Below, one piece after another: positions 26,417 through 35,777 of a DNA stretch of 64,000 nucleotides. The position numbers and the translations under genes were made by a program. Origin of the DNA: Herbaspirillum sp. meg3 (lineage in GTDB: Bacteria; Pseudomonadota; Gammaproteobacteria; Burkholderiales; Burkholderiaceae_D); NCBI RefSeq assembly GCF_002257565.1, contig NZ_CP022736.1:3410001-3474000 (forward strand), read 5' to 3'. Numbering within the stretch: position 1 is the first letter of the stretch; every line of letters begins with the position of its first letter. The notes beneath the pieces are model-generated. The model did no database searches. It was not told the origin of the DNA and saw only the letters and a program-made list of their open reading frames with translations.

Positions 26417-27919
26417 ATGCACACCCCGCTAAGACATGGCTTGACCGGATTGCTGGCATTGTGCCTTTGCGGGGCTGCATCTGCGCAAGCGCTGACCTCG
26501 CAGGAAAAGGCCTTGCATGTGCTCAATCGTCTGGCTTACGGCCCCCGCCCCGGCGACGTCGCCGCCGTGGAAAGGATGGGCGTGCAACGCTATATCGACG
26601 CACAACTTGACCCTGACCATATCCCCTTCCCGGCAGATTTGCAGGCAAGGCTCGACGGTTTGCCAACGTACAACCTGAGTGCGCCACAGCTCTACATCCA
26701 ATATGGCCCGCCGTCTTTCCCTGCCAACACGGCGACACCGGAAGAAAAAAATGCCGCTCGTCAGCGCGCCGCCAAAGAGATCACCCCGGCCAGTCATCTG
26801 GCCCGTCTTTGGATGGCAACGGAAAGTCCACGTCAGTTGCAGGAGGTCATGACTGAATTCTGGTTTAACCACTTCAATGTTTTTGAAGGCAAGGAATGGG
26901 TTCGCTACTGGAACGCTGATTACGAAAAGAATGCCATCCGTCCCAATGCCCTCGGCAATTTCCGCCAGTTGCTGGGTGCCGTCGCGCACCATCCGGCCAT
27001 GCTCTACTACCTCGACAACTGGCTCAGCAGCGGCACCAATACGCCGCAGGCCAAAGGCCGCTTCAAAGGACTCAACGAAAACTATGCACGTGAATTGATG
27101 GAACTGCATACGCTGGGCGTCAATGGCGGCTATAGCCAGGCCGACGTTATTTCGCTGGCGCGCATTCTCAGTGGCTGGACCATCGCTGTGCGCGAGATGA
27201 AAGATGATACAGACGACGCTACTTTCATCTTCCGCCCGGGGCGTCACGATACAGGCGACAAGCAGTTTCTCGGCAGAGTCATTCCACGCGGCGGCCAGCA
27301 GGAAGGTGAAGTCGCGCTCGACATGCTGGCACGCCATCCTGCCACGGCACGGTTCATTTCGACCAAGCTGGTGCAGTACTTTGTCTCCGACCAGCCCGAT
27401 CCGGAACTGGTCAATCAACTGTCGCAGCGCTTCCTCGCCACCAATGGCGATATCAAATCGGTGCTGCGCGTCTTGTTCGACAGTCCGCAATTCTGGGCGC
27501 GCAAGAATTATCAGGCCCAGTTCAAGACACCCTATCAGTACGTCATCTCATCTCTGCGCGCAACCGCAACCCCGGTGGTCAACGACAAGCCCGTCAGCGG
27601 CGTTCTGAATCAATTCGGGATGCCTTTGTATGGCTGGCTGACCCCGGAGGGTTACAAGTATTCGGAAGAAGCCTGGCTCAATCCTGATGCGTTGTTGCGG
27701 CGGATCAATTTCGTCAACGGCCTGAGCAACGGTAAATCACCGATTGCACGCCCCGAAGGCACCCAGCCGTCGCCGGATGCGGCCGCCGTCGATCCGGTGC
27801 AATTGATACAAACCTTGTCGCCGATGCTGAGCCAGAACGACGTGACGACGATCTCCTCGTCACCCGCAAACTTGCAGGTCGGCCTGATTCTGGGCAGCCC
27901 CGCATTCATGAAACGTTAG
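26417..27919 (+). CDS. DUF1800 family exported protein
   Basis: A 500-residue protein with a signal peptide (residues 1-23, ending CGAASAQA). The DUF1800 pattern is clear: LNRLAYGPRPGDV near the N-terminus, MTEFWFNHFNVF, NENYARELMELHTLGVNGGYSQ and LSGWTI. The function of the family is unknown. It is followed after 7 bp by a DUF1501 gene, a pairing found in many proteobacteria and planctomycetes, which suggests that the two act together in the periplasm. The start codon is uncertain because no strong ribosome site precedes 26417. Confidence 0.88.
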   Translation: MHTPLRHGLTGLLALCLCGAASAQALTSQEKALHVLNRLAYGPRPGDVAAVERMGVQRYIDAQLDPDHIPFPADLQARLDGLPTYNLSAPQLYIQYGPPSFPANTATPEEKNAARQRAAKEITPASHLARLWMATESPRQLQEVMTEFWFNHFNVFEGKEWVRYWNADYEKNAIRPNALGNFRQLLGAVAHHPAMLYYLDNWLSSGTNTPQAKGRFKGLNENYARELMELHTLGVNGGYSQADVISLARILSGWTIAVREMKDDTDDATFIFRPGRHDTGDKQFLGRVIPRGGQQEGEVALDMLARHPATARFISTKLVQYFVSDQPDPELVNQLSQRFLATNGDIKSVLRVLFDSPQFWARKNYQAQFKTPYQYVISSLRATATPVVNDKPVSGVLNQFGMPLYGWLTPEGYKYSEEAWLNPDALLRRINFVNGLSNGKSPIARPEGTQPSPDAAAVDPVQLIQTLSPMLSQNDVTTISSSPANLQVGLILGSPAFMKR

Positions 27920-27926
27920 GATCATC

Positions 27927-29246
27927 ATGAACCGTCGTGACTTCATTCGTTACATGGGCATTGCCGGCGGCAGCGCCATTGTCATTCCCATCGGCCTGTC
28001 GGGCTGCGCCGTGGCGCCGGTCGGCAAACCATCCGCTGCAACATCGTCATCCGGCAACGCCCCGCTCGCCTACGGCACGCCGAAGCAACGTGCCCACGCC
28101 AACGGCGACGGTACACCGCGCATGGTTGTCGTCTTCCTACGCGGCGCCGTCGATGGTCTCAATGTGGTGGTGCCGCATGGCGACCGCGAGTACTACCAGG
28201 CGCGCTCCAGCATCGCCGTGGCGCGTCCCGGACAGAACAATGGTGCGATCGACCTCACCGGCTATTTCGGCCTGCATCCGTCATTGCGGCCCTTGATGCC
28301 CTATTGGGAGAGCGGCCAGCTGGCTTTTGTACACGCCTCGGGGTCACCGGACGGTTCGCGCTCACACTTCGAAGCGCAGGACTACATGGAAACCGGCACA
28401 CCCGGCCAGCACAATACCCGCGACGGCTGGATGAATCGCCTGCAAGGTCAGTTGCCCCGATCCGATTCGCCGGTACAAGCGTTGACGCTGGGCGAATCGA
28501 CACCACGCATCCTCAGCGGCCGGCAAGTCGTCGCCAACATGCCGACCGGCCGCGACGCCGCTCGCCAGACATTGATCGATCAGCCCAAGGTCAATCAGGC
28601 CTACGGGGCGATGTACGCAGACAACGATGCTCTGGGCAAGGCTTACCGCGACGGCATCGCGGCACGCAAAGAGCTGATGGCGGAAATGAGCAGCAACGAG
28701 CAGCGCATGGCCAACAACGGCGCGCCTTTGCCGAATGGCTTGTCCATCGATACGGCCCGCCTTGGTCGCCTGATGCGCGGCGATCCAAAGATCCGCCTGG
28801 GTTTTCTTGCTGTCGGGGGCTGGGATACCCACGCCAATCAGGGCAATGGCGCCGGTCAGCTGGCAAATCGCCTGGCGCCGCTGGCGACAGGATTGGCAAC
28901 ATTGGCACAAGAACTTGGCCCGGCGTTCAATGATACGGTGATCGTGGTGGTGTCGGAATTCGGCCGTACCTTCCGTGAAAACGGCAACGGCGGCACCGAT
29001 CACGGCCATGGCAACGTCATGTGGCTGCTCGGCGGCAATGTGCGCGGACACACGATTTACGGTCAATGGCCGGGGCTGAACAAGGCGGAACTCAATGAAG
29101 GACGGGATCTGGCGATCACAACTGATTTCCGCGCGGTGATGTCGACGCTGGCAGAGAAACACATGCGTATCCCGGACAGCGCCATGCAGCAAATCTTCCC
29201 GCAATACACGACGGGCATGCAGCACGTATCGAATATTCTGGTGTGA
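27927..29246 (+). CDS. DUF1501 family protein with Tat signal
   Basis: A 439-residue protein. The N-terminus, MNRRDFIRYMGIAGGSAIVI, is a twin-arginine signal, and LSGC (about 23-27) could also serve as a lipobox, so the protein is exported folded and possibly membrane-anchored. The rest is a DUF1501 domain, related to sulfatase/alkaline-phosphatase folds (FLRGAVDGLNVVVPHGD, GGWDTHANQG, VVVSEFGRTFRENGNGGTDHGHG). The Asp and His residues of the last motif suggest a metal site. The substrate is unknown. It is the second gene of the DUF1800-DUF1501 unit and is followed by a terminator. Confidence 0.9.
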   Translation: MNRRDFIRYMGIAGGSAIVIPIGLSGCAVAPVGKPSAATSSSGNAPLAYGTPKQRAHANGDGTPRMVVVFLRGAVDGLNVVVPHGDREYYQARSSIAVARPGQNNGAIDLTGYFGLHPSLRPLMPYWESGQLAFVHASGSPDGSRSHFEAQDYMETGTPGQHNTRDGWMNRLQGQLPRSDSPVQALTLGESTPRILSGRQVVANMPTGRDAARQTLIDQPKVNQAYGAMYADNDALGKAYRDGIAARKELMAEMSSNEQRMANNGAPLPNGLSIDTARLGRLMRGDPKIRLGFLAVGGWDTHANQGNGAGQLANRLAPLATGLATLAQELGPAFNDTVIVVVSEFGRTFRENGNGGTDHGHGNVMWLLGGNVRGHTIYGQWPGLNKAELNEGRDLAITTDFRAVMSTLAEKHMRIPDSAMQQIFPQYTTGMQHVSNILV

Positions 29247-29278
29247 TTGCAGGCTCAGCTAGCAAAACGATGGGCATG

Positions 29279-29306
29279 AAAAAAGGAGCGATCTACGCTC
29301 CTTTTT
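29279..29306. terminator. Bidirectional rho-independent terminator
   Basis: AAAAAGGAGCG, loop ATCTA and CGCTCCTTTTT. It lies between the convergent DUF1501 gene and the end of the isc operon and can serve both. Confidence 0.88.
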
Positions 29307-29334
29307 ACGTCCGCAGTCTGCAATGCTGCGCGAC

Positions 29335-29529
29335 TTACTCGGCTTCTTCGATCCAGGCGGCCTGAATCGCTTCCAGAATCTTCTCTCCGGAACGATTGGC
29401 ATCGTCATCAAAACCATCCAGCTCCATCACCCAACGATGCAAATCGGTGAACCGTATGGTCTTGGGATCGGTGTCCGGAAACTTGTCGTTCAGCTCTTCA
29501 GCAATACGCTGAATGTCGGTCCATTTCAT
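29335..29529 (-). CDS. iscX: Fe-S cluster assembly protein IscX
   Basis: A 64-residue acidic protein with the IscX pattern MKWTDIQRIAEELNDKFPDTDPKTIRFTDLHRWV. IscX binds IscS and iron and tunes the rate of cluster assembly. It is the last gene of the isc cluster, 56 bp after fdx, as in other proteobacteria. Confidence 0.93.
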   Translation of the reverse strand: MKWTDIQRIAEELNDKFPDTDPKTIRFTDLHRWVMELDGFDDDANRSGEKILEAIQAAWIEEAE

Positions 29530-29585
29530 GGCTGCCTCGCTAATGTTGATCAGTCGCCCGCGCCGGCCCTAAGCCGTCAGTCGAA

Positions 29586-29924
29586 TCAGTGATTCTCGCT
29601 GGCGTGATTGATGGTGTACTTCGGAATTTCGACGACCAGATCGTCGTCGCCCAGCACCACCTGACACGACAGGCGTGAATTTGCTTCCAAGCCCCAGGCC
29701 ATGTCGAGCAAATCTTCTTCCTTGTCGGTCGGATCATCCAGCGTATCAAAGCCTTCGCGGATCACCACATGGCAAGTGGTACAGGCGCAGGACTTCTCGC
29801 AGGCGTGTTCGATATCGACATCGCTGTCGAGCATGGCGTCGCACAGAGTCTTGCCGACCGGTGCGTCGATGACGGCGCCGTCAGGGCAAAAAGTGGGGTG
29901 TGGGAGTATGACGATTTGTGGCAC
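29586..29924 (-). CDS. fdx: ISC-type [2Fe-2S] ferredoxin
   Basis: A 112-residue adrenodoxin-type ferredoxin. Its cluster ligands are Cys42, Cys48, Cys51 and Cys87 (C-x5-C-x2-C followed by a distant Cys), with the extra Cys46 typical of the ISC group. It supplies electrons during Fe-S cluster assembly. It follows hscA by 17 bp. Confidence 0.95.
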   Translation of the reverse strand: MPQIVILPHPTFCPDGAVIDAPVGKTLCDAMLDSDVDIEHACEKSCACTTCHVVIREGFDTLDDPTDKEEDLLDMAWGLEANSRLSCQVVLGDDDLVVEIPKYTINHASENH

Positions 29925-29941
29925 GGTATTAACCTCTATCT

Positions 29942-31807
29942 TTACGAAACTTCATCCAATTTCTTGCCGGCCAGCGCGGCATGAACGCTTCGGTCCATGC
30001 GGCGGGCAGCGAATTCTTCAGTACCATGCGCCAGCGCTTCAACTGCCGCCTTGATCGCCAGATGATCATCACCCAGCGCCTTCTCGCGCACGACTTCGAT
30101 CAACGCGGCGACGTCGATACGTTCTTGTTCACTCAGCAAAGCGCTGTCAACATTGAGCGCCGACTCCGTCGCCAGAATGATGCGCTCGGCTTCGACCTGT
30201 TCTTCGCGCAAGGCGCGGCGCTTCATGTCTTCATCGGCCGACTGGAAGGAATCCTGCAGCATGCGCGCGACGTCATCGTCCTCCAATCCATACGAAGGCT
30301 TGACGGTGATCGCCGCTTCCACGCCCGAGGTCATTTCGCGTGCAGATACTGACAGCAAGCCATCGGCATCAACCTGATACGTGACGCGGATACGTGCCGC
30401 GCCAGCCGCCATCGGCGGAATGCCGCGCAACTCGAAACGCGCCAGCGAACGACAGTCTGCGACAAGCTCACGCTCGCCCTGCACCACTTGAATCGCCATC
30501 GCGGTCTGACCGTCTTTGAAGGTCGTGAACTCCTGCGCGCGTGCGCATGGAATGGTCGAGTTACGTGGAATAACTTTTTCCGCCAGGCCGCCCATGGTCT
30601 CGATCCCGAGCGACAAAGGAATCACATCCAGCAGCAACCAGTCATCACCGGCGGCACGATTGCCGGCGAGCAGATTAGCCTGCACGGCGGCGCCCAGCGC
30701 CACGACTTTGTCCGGATCGATATTGGCTAACGGCGTCGTCTGGAAGAACTCGCCGACGGCCTTGCGCACATGTGGCATGCGGGTTGCACCACCGACCAGC
30801 ACCACGCCGTCGACGTCGTCCACGGACAGATTCGCATCACGCAGTGCCTTGCGGCATGGCGTGATGGTCTTGGCGACCAGATGCTGGGTCAGCGCGGTGA
30901 ACTCTTCCGCCGTGATCGACAGATGTACTTCTTCGCCCGAATTCAGGGCCGCATCGATTTGCGTGTAAGCCTTGGAGGACAGCAGCTCCTTCACCTCGCG
31001 CGCCTTCACCAGCAGAATGCGCGTGTCTTCGTCCGACAAGGGAGCCAACTGCGCTTGTTCGCAAATCCAGCAGAACAGGCGCTGGTCAAAATCGTCGCCG
31101 CCCAGTGCGGAATCGCCGCCGGTCGACAAGACTTCAAACACACCCTTGGTCAGCTTGAGGATGGAAATATCGAAGGTGCCGCCGCCCAGATCGTAGACGG
31201 CAAATGTGCCTTCCGAACCATTGTCGAGGCCGTAAGCAATCGCTGCTGCAGTCGGCTCATTGAGCAAACGCAGGACATTGAGACCGGCCAGTTGTGCCGC
31301 ATCCTTGGTTGCCTGACGCTGTGCATCATCGAAGTAAGCAGGCACGGTAATCACCGCGCCGACCAGATCGTCGCCCAGCGCATCTTCCGCAGTCTGACGC
31401 AAAGTCGCCAGAATCTGCGCCGAAATCTCAACCGGACTCTTCACACCGGCAACGGTCTTCAGTTGTACCATGCCCGGCGCATCCTGAAAATCGTAGGGCA
31501 GGTTTTCGACGTAGGCGATATCTTTCAGGCCACGGCCCATGAAGCGCTTGACCGAGACGATCGTGTTCTTCGGATCGGTGGTTTGCGCAGCTTGCGCCTT
31601 GTAGCCGATATTGGCGTGGCCGTTAGGCAGATAACGCACTACCGATGGCAACAGGCTGTGGCCCTCTTCGTCGTTGAGGACTTCAGGGATGCTGTTGCGC
31701 ACAGTGGCGACCAGCGAATTGGTGGTGCCGAGATCGATGCCTACCGCCAGCCGATGCTGATGCGGTGCGGTGGACATGCCCGGTTCGGAAATTTGGAGAA
31801 GAGCCAT
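29942..31807 (-). CDS. hscA: Fe-S assembly chaperone HscA
   Basis: A 621-residue Hsp70-type chaperone that, with HscB, releases the cluster from IscU to acceptor proteins. The N-terminal MALLQISEPG and IDLGTTNSLVATV are typical of HscA, followed by the ATPase motifs YDLGGGTFDISIL and VVLVGGATRMPHVRKAV and a peptide-binding domain. The start at 31807 matches the HscA family. In most relatives hscA directly follows hscB; here a LysE-family gene stands between them, 7 bp upstream. Confidence 0.95.
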   Translation of the reverse strand: MALLQISEPGMSTAPHQHRLAVGIDLGTTNSLVATVRNSIPEVLNDEEGHSLLPSVVRYLPNGHANIGYKAQAAQTTDPKNTIVSVKRFMGRGLKDIAYVENLPYDFQDAPGMVQLKTVAGVKSPVEISAQILATLRQTAEDALGDDLVGAVITVPAYFDDAQRQATKDAAQLAGLNVLRLLNEPTAAAIAYGLDNGSEGTFAVYDLGGGTFDISILKLTKGVFEVLSTGGDSALGGDDFDQRLFCWICEQAQLAPLSDEDTRILLVKAREVKELLSSKAYTQIDAALNSGEEVHLSITAEEFTALTQHLVAKTITPCRKALRDANLSVDDVDGVVLVGGATRMPHVRKAVGEFFQTTPLANIDPDKVVALGAAVQANLLAGNRAAGDDWLLLDVIPLSLGIETMGGLAEKVIPRNSTIPCARAQEFTTFKDGQTAMAIQVVQGERELVADCRSLARFELRGIPPMAAGAARIRVTYQVDADGLLSVSAREMTSGVEAAITVKPSYGLEDDDVARMLQDSFQSADEDMKRRALREEQVEAERIILATESALNVDSALLSEQERIDVAALIEVVREKALGDDHLAIKAAVEALAHGTEEFAARRMDRSVHAALAGKKLDEVS

Positions 31808-31814
31808 AGTCGAT

Positions 31815-32429
31815 TTATTCCGGCAAGGCGATGCGGATACCTAATCCGACAAACGCACAGCCGGCAAGCCTGTTCAAATAGAGAGCGGCACGCGCCTGAC
31901 GCTTGAAATACGCGCCGACGATGCCGGAGAAAAACGCAATCGCGCTGAAAATTGCCAGCGCCTGAAGAATGAACACCACCGCCAGCAACAGCATCTGCCA
32001 GGCCACATGGCCGGCGTGCACGTTGACGAATTGCGGCAGGAAGGCGATGAAAAACAGCGTCACCTTGGGATTGAGAATATTGGCGATCACGCTTTGCCAG
32101 TAAATGCGCGACAGGCTGACCGGCGTCATGGTCGCATCCAGCGACATCGACGCAGCAGAGCGCAAGGTGCGGACGCCGAGATACACCAGATACGCCGCGC
32201 CTGCGTATTGCAAGGCGTGATAAGCGGCTGGATAGGCCTTGATGATGGCGGCAAACCCCAGCACCGCCAGCAAGGTGTGAAAAAACAATCCAGACGAAAA
32301 ACCGAGCGCAGCAACCAGTCCGGCTTTCTTGCCCTGCGCGATACCGCGCGTGAGCACGTAAATGTTATCCGGCCCTGGAGCCAGGGTCAGCATCATCGCG
32401 GCGATCAGAAACAGGAACACGTCAGGCAT
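31815..32429 (-). CDS. LysE/RhtB-family exporter inserted in the isc operon
   Basis: A 204-residue inner-membrane protein with about six hydrophobic segments. The opening FLIAAMMLTLAPGPDNIYVLTRGIAQGKKAG is the LysE/RhtB signature (amino-acid and small-metabolite exporters), and LNPKVTLFFIAFLPQFV is also typical. It starts 6 bp after the hscB stop and ends 7 bp before hscA, so it must be co-transcribed with them. Its base composition does not look foreign. A link to cysteine or homoserine export would make sense beside IscS but is speculation. Confidence 0.9.
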   Translation of the reverse strand: MPDVFLFLIAAMMLTLAPGPDNIYVLTRGIAQGKKAGLVAALGFSSGLFFHTLLAVLGFAAIIKAYPAAYHALQYAGAAYLVYLGVRTLRSAASMSLDATMTPVSLSRIYWQSVIANILNPKVTLFFIAFLPQFVNVHAGHVAWQMLLLAVVFILQALAIFSAIAFFSGIVGAYFKRQARAALYLNRLAGCAFVGLGIRIALPE

Positions 32430-32435
32430 GGCGCA

Positions 32436-32951
32436 TCAACCTTCGATCAGAGCGAAGGTATTGCCGATCTCTTCGCCGAATTTCTCAAGGAACATCAACT
32501 GGCGCACCAGTTGGGCGGCGGCAGTGAAGTCGTTGGCGTCGAGCAGCGCTTCGATGCGGGCGACGGTGTCTTTCTTTGCGCTGCGCAAGGCAGCGTCAAG
32601 CTGCTCGAGCGCATCGATATTCTTGCCTGCACGCGCGTCGTCGAGCTCTTCACGCCACTCCATTTGCTGCATCAGAAATGCGGGCGGCATGGAGGTATTG
32701 GATTCGGTTTGCAGATCGACGCCATTAAGCTCGCAAAGATAGGAGGCGCGCTTGAGAGGATTTTTGAGCGTCTGGTAGGCTTCGTTGGCGCGTGTGGCCC
32801 ATTGCATGGCAACGCGCTTCTCGGCGCCGGTCGCATTGGCGAACTTGTCCGGGTGCGCCTGGTTCTGCACGCCGTGGTACGCCTTTTCCAACGCAGTCTG
32901 ATCGACGGCAAAGCGTTGTGGCAATTGGAAAAGTGCGAAGTGATTTTGCAT
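32436..32951 (-). CDS. hscB: Fe-S assembly co-chaperone HscB
   Basis: A 171-residue J-domain protein. The HPD motif is at residues 33-35 (QAHPDKF), and the C-terminal part is the IscU-binding helical bundle (MEWREELDDARAG). It delivers IscU to HscA and stimulates its ATPase. It lies downstream of iscA behind a terminator-like hairpin and is followed within 6 bp by the LysE-type gene. Confidence 0.95.
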   Translation of the reverse strand: MQNHFALFQLPQRFAVDQTALEKAYHGVQNQAHPDKFANATGAEKRVAMQWATRANEAYQTLKNPLKRASYLCELNGVDLQTESNTSMPPAFLMQQMEWREELDDARAGKNIDALEQLDAALRSAKKDTVARIEALLDANDFTAAAQLVRQLMFLEKFGEEIGNTFALIEG

Positions 32952-32981
32952 ACGTTGTGCAAAGATTGTTCAGAGGAACAA

Positions 32982-33015
32982 AAAATAAAAAGCCTGTTCG
33001 GACTTCAACAGGCTT
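32982..33015 (-). terminator. Hairpin between iscA and hscB, possible partial terminator
   Basis: On the minus strand AAGCCTGTT, an eight-base loop and AACAGGCTT are followed by TTTATTTTTTG. This would split the cluster into iscRSUA and a less expressed hscB-lysE-hscA-fdx-iscX part. Confidence 0.65.
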
Positions 33016-33151
33016 GGCAGAACTACTCTTCAGAGGCTATCGCTGAACGATACAACGCGATTCTGGCTAAGCACTAGATCATATGATCAGTTTCAATCGC
33101 CGCCGTGATGTCGCACATCGCTGCGCCGACATCGCGGTGGTGATCATGAGA

Positions 33152-33475
33152 TCAGATACGGAAGCTTTCGCCGCAACCGCATTCGTCCTTCATGTTCGGA
33201 TTCTGGAACTTGAAGCCTTCGTTGAGGCCTTCACGCGCAAAATCCAATTCAGTACCGTCGATGTACGGCAAGCTCTTGGGATCCACATAGACGCGAATGC
33301 CGCGCGATTCAAACATCTGATCTTCCGGTGTTTCTTCGTCCACATATTCCAGCTTGTAAGCCAGACCGGAGCAGCCGGTTGTGCGCACGCCAAGGCGCAG
33401 GCCAAGGCCTTTACCGCGACGCTCCATGTAGCGGCTGATGTGTTTTGCAGCTTTTTCAGTCAGTGTGATTGCCAT
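33152..33475 (-). CDS. iscA: Fe-S cluster assembly protein IscA
   Basis: A 107-residue A-type carrier that takes clusters from IscU and passes them to apo-proteins. The three ligand cysteines are seen in GCSGLAY and in the C-terminal ECGCGESF. It follows iscU by 18 bp. Confidence 0.96.
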   Translation of the reverse strand: MAITLTEKAAKHISRYMERRGKGLGLRLGVRTTGCSGLAYKLEYVDEETPEDQMFESRGIRVYVDPKSLPYIDGTELDFAREGLNEGFKFQNPNMKDECGCGESFRI

Positions 33476-33493
33476 AATGCTTGCCCTTCTCTA

Positions 33494-33898
33494 TTAGGCT
33501 GCAGCCTTTTGCTCAACGCTGCCGTGCTTGGCTTTGTAGTCTTGCACCGCGGCCTTGATGGCGTCTTCCGCCAGGATCGAGCAGTGAATCTTCACCGGTG
33601 GCAACGCCAGTTCTTCAGCGATCTGGGTGTTCTTGATCGACAAGGCTTGATCCAATGTCTTGCCCTTGACCCATTCGGTCACCAGCGACGACGAAGCAAT
33701 CGCCGAACCGCAACCGTAGGTTTTGAACTTGGCGTCCTGGATCACGCCGTCAGCGCCGACCTTGATCTGCAACTTCATGACGTCGCCGCAAGCGGGCGCG
33801 CCGACCATACCAGTGCCTACGGTCTCGTCGCCCTTTTCGAAGGCGCCGACGTTACGTGGGTTTTCGTAGTGATCGAGTACTTTTTCCGAGTAAGACAT
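33494..33898 (-). CDS. iscU: Fe-S cluster scaffold IscU
   Basis: A 134-residue scaffold on which IscS-derived sulfur and iron are assembled into a cluster. The ligands Cys37, Cys63 and Cys106 and the HscA-recognition motif LPPVK (99-103) are present. It lies 64 bp after iscS. Confidence 0.97.
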   Translation of the reverse strand: MSYSEKVLDHYENPRNVGAFEKGDETVGTGMVGAPACGDVMKLQIKVGADGVIQDAKFKTYGCGSAIASSSLVTEWVKGKTLDQALSIKNTQIAEELALPPVKIHCSILAEDAIKAAVQDYKAKHGSVEQKAAA

Positions 33899-33962
33899 TT
33901 TGATGCTCCTTGATGAGGTCGCCCCTGCGTTCTATATGGGGGCGGTTTTCATTTTCGCGATA

Positions 33963-35216
33963 TTAGTGTGCAGCCCATTGGATCGTGCTGATGTCGATCC
34001 CGTCCTTGTACATATCCCACAGCGGCGACAATTCGCGCAGCTTGCCGACTTTGCTCTTGATCAGATCAATGGTGAAGTCGATATCTTCTTCGGTCGTGAA
34101 ACGGCCGATGGTGAAACGAATCGAGCTGTGCGCCAGTTCGTCGCTGCGACCCAGGGCGCGCAACACATACGACGGTTCCAGGCTGGCCGAGGTGCAAGCC
34201 GAACCGGACGACACTGCGATGTCCTTGATCGCCATGATCAGGGATTCACCTTCGACATAGTTGAAGCTGACGTTCAGGTTGTGCGGCACACGGTGTTCCA
34301 TGTCGCCGTTGATGTAGGTCTCTTCGATCTCTTGCAAACCCTTGGCCAGACGATCGCGCATGGCGCGGATGTGGGCCAGTTCGGTTTCCATTTCTTCGCG
34401 GGCGATGCGGAAGGCTTCGCCCATGCCGACGATCTGGTGAGTTGCCAGTGTGCCGGAACGCAGACCGCGCTCGTGACCACCACCGTGGATCTGCGCTTCG
34501 ATACGCACACGTGGTTTGCGGCGAACGTACAGCGCGCCGATGCCCTTGGGACCGTAAGTCTTGTGCGCCGAGAAACTCATCAGGTCGACTTTCCAGTTTT
34601 CCAGATCGATCTTGACCTTGCCGGTTGCCTGCGCAGCGTCGCAATGGAAAATGATGCCCTTGGAACGGCAGAATTCGCCGATTTCAGGTACAGGCTGAAT
34701 CACGCCGATTTCGTTGTTGACCAGCATGACCGAAATCAGGATGGTGTCGGGACGCACGGCTGCGGCGATTTGCTCGACAGTCACCAGACCATTGTCTTGC
34801 GGTTGCAAGTAAGTCGCCTCGAAACCTTGACGCTCCAGTTCGCGGAAAGTATCCAGCACAGCCTTGTGCTCGGTCTTGACCGTGATGATGTGCTTACCCT
34901 TGGTCTTGTAGAACTGTGCAGCACCCTTGATTGCCAGGTTGTTGCTTTCTGTCGCGCCGGAAGTCCAGATGATTTCGCGCGAATCCGCGTTGACCAGCTT
35001 GGCGACTTCTTCGCGTGCATCTTCCACGGCCTTCTCTGCAGTCCAGCCATACATGTGGCTGCGCGACGCAGGATTACCGAACTGCTCGCGCAGATACGGA
35101 ATCATCTTGTCGGCCACGCGCGGGTCGACCGGTGTGGTGGCCGAGTAATCCAGATAAATTGGAAAATGCGGCGCCTTGATGGTGTCCAACAAGCTTTTTT
35201 CCAGAGGTGCATTCAT
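33963..35216 (-). CDS. iscS: Cysteine desulfurase IscS
   Basis: A 417-residue pyridoxal-phosphate enzyme that removes sulfur from cysteine for Fe-S clusters, tRNA thiolation and other uses. It has IYLDYSATTPVDPRV at the start, the PLP lysine Lys219 in SAHKTYGPKG, and the persulfide-forming Cys341 in SSGSACTSAS. It follows iscR by 16 bp. At 417 residues it is slightly longer than the enteric protein because of an N-terminal extension of about 15 residues. Confidence 0.97.
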   Translation of the reverse strand: MNAPLEKSLLDTIKAPHFPIYLDYSATTPVDPRVADKMIPYLREQFGNPASRSHMYGWTAEKAVEDAREEVAKLVNADSREIIWTSGATESNNLAIKGAAQFYKTKGKHIITVKTEHKAVLDTFRELERQGFEATYLQPQDNGLVTVEQIAAAVRPDTILISVMLVNNEIGVIQPVPEIGEFCRSKGIIFHCDAAQATGKVKIDLENWKVDLMSFSAHKTYGPKGIGALYVRRKPRVRIEAQIHGGGHERGLRSGTLATHQIVGMGEAFRIAREEMETELAHIRAMRDRLAKGLQEIEETYINGDMEHRVPHNLNVSFNYVEGESLIMAIKDIAVSSGSACTSASLEPSYVLRALGRSDELAHSSIRFTIGRFTTEEDIDFTIDLIKSKVGKLRELSPLWDMYKDGIDISTIQWAAH

Positions 35217-35232
35217 TTTGTTCTAGCTCCAA

Positions 35233-35736
35233 TCAAACCGCTGCGTGAGGGCGGTGCATGACAACCACGCTTTGTTCAGTGCCGAGAGTTCTGTGTTCCG
35301 GCTGCTTCTGTTCTTTCTGGTGCTGCTGGTCAACCAGGTCTTGCAAGGAGACCGAGTCGAGATATTCGACCATCTTTTCATTCAGCGTCGACCACAGGTC
35401 GTGCGTCATGCAGCGCGTGCCACCGGGGTGGGTGACGCTATGGCAATTTTCCTTGCCGCCGCATTGCGTTGCATCCAGGGGTTCATCGACGGCGATGATG
35501 ATGTCGGCAACCGACACATCACCTGCTTTGCGCGCCAGGTTGTAACCGCCGCCGGGTCCGCGCACGGACTCAACGATCTGGTGGCGCCGCAATTTGCCGA
35601 ACAACTGCTCCAGATATGATAAAGAAATTTCCTGCCTCTCGCTGATGGCGGACAACGTGACGGGTCCATTGCCATGGCGCAACGCCAAGTCAATCATTGC
35701 TGTCACAGCAAAACGGCCTTTAGTAGTTAATCGCAT
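35233..35736 (-). CDS. iscR: Fe-S cluster-sensing repressor IscR
   Basis: A 167-residue Rrf2-family regulator. The winged helix-turn-helix occupies residues 1-65 (LSYLEQLFGKLRRHQIVESVRGPGGGYNL), and the cluster ligands are Cys92, Cys98 and Cys109; the last spacing is five residues longer than in the enteric protein. With a [2Fe-2S] cluster it represses the isc operon. Two tandem sites resembling the type-1 IscR box lie just upstream. Confidence 0.95.
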   Translation of the reverse strand: MRLTTKGRFAVTAMIDLALRHGNGPVTLSAISERQEISLSYLEQLFGKLRRHQIVESVRGPGGGYNLARKAGDVSVADIIIAVDEPLDATQCGGKENCHSVTHPGGTRCMTHDLWSTLNEKMVEYLDSVSLQDLVDQQHQKEQKQPEHRTLGTEQSVVVMHRPHAAV

Positions 35737-35777
35737 GAAATCTCGACTCCAGAACAGTTTTCAGAACCACTCCCTGA

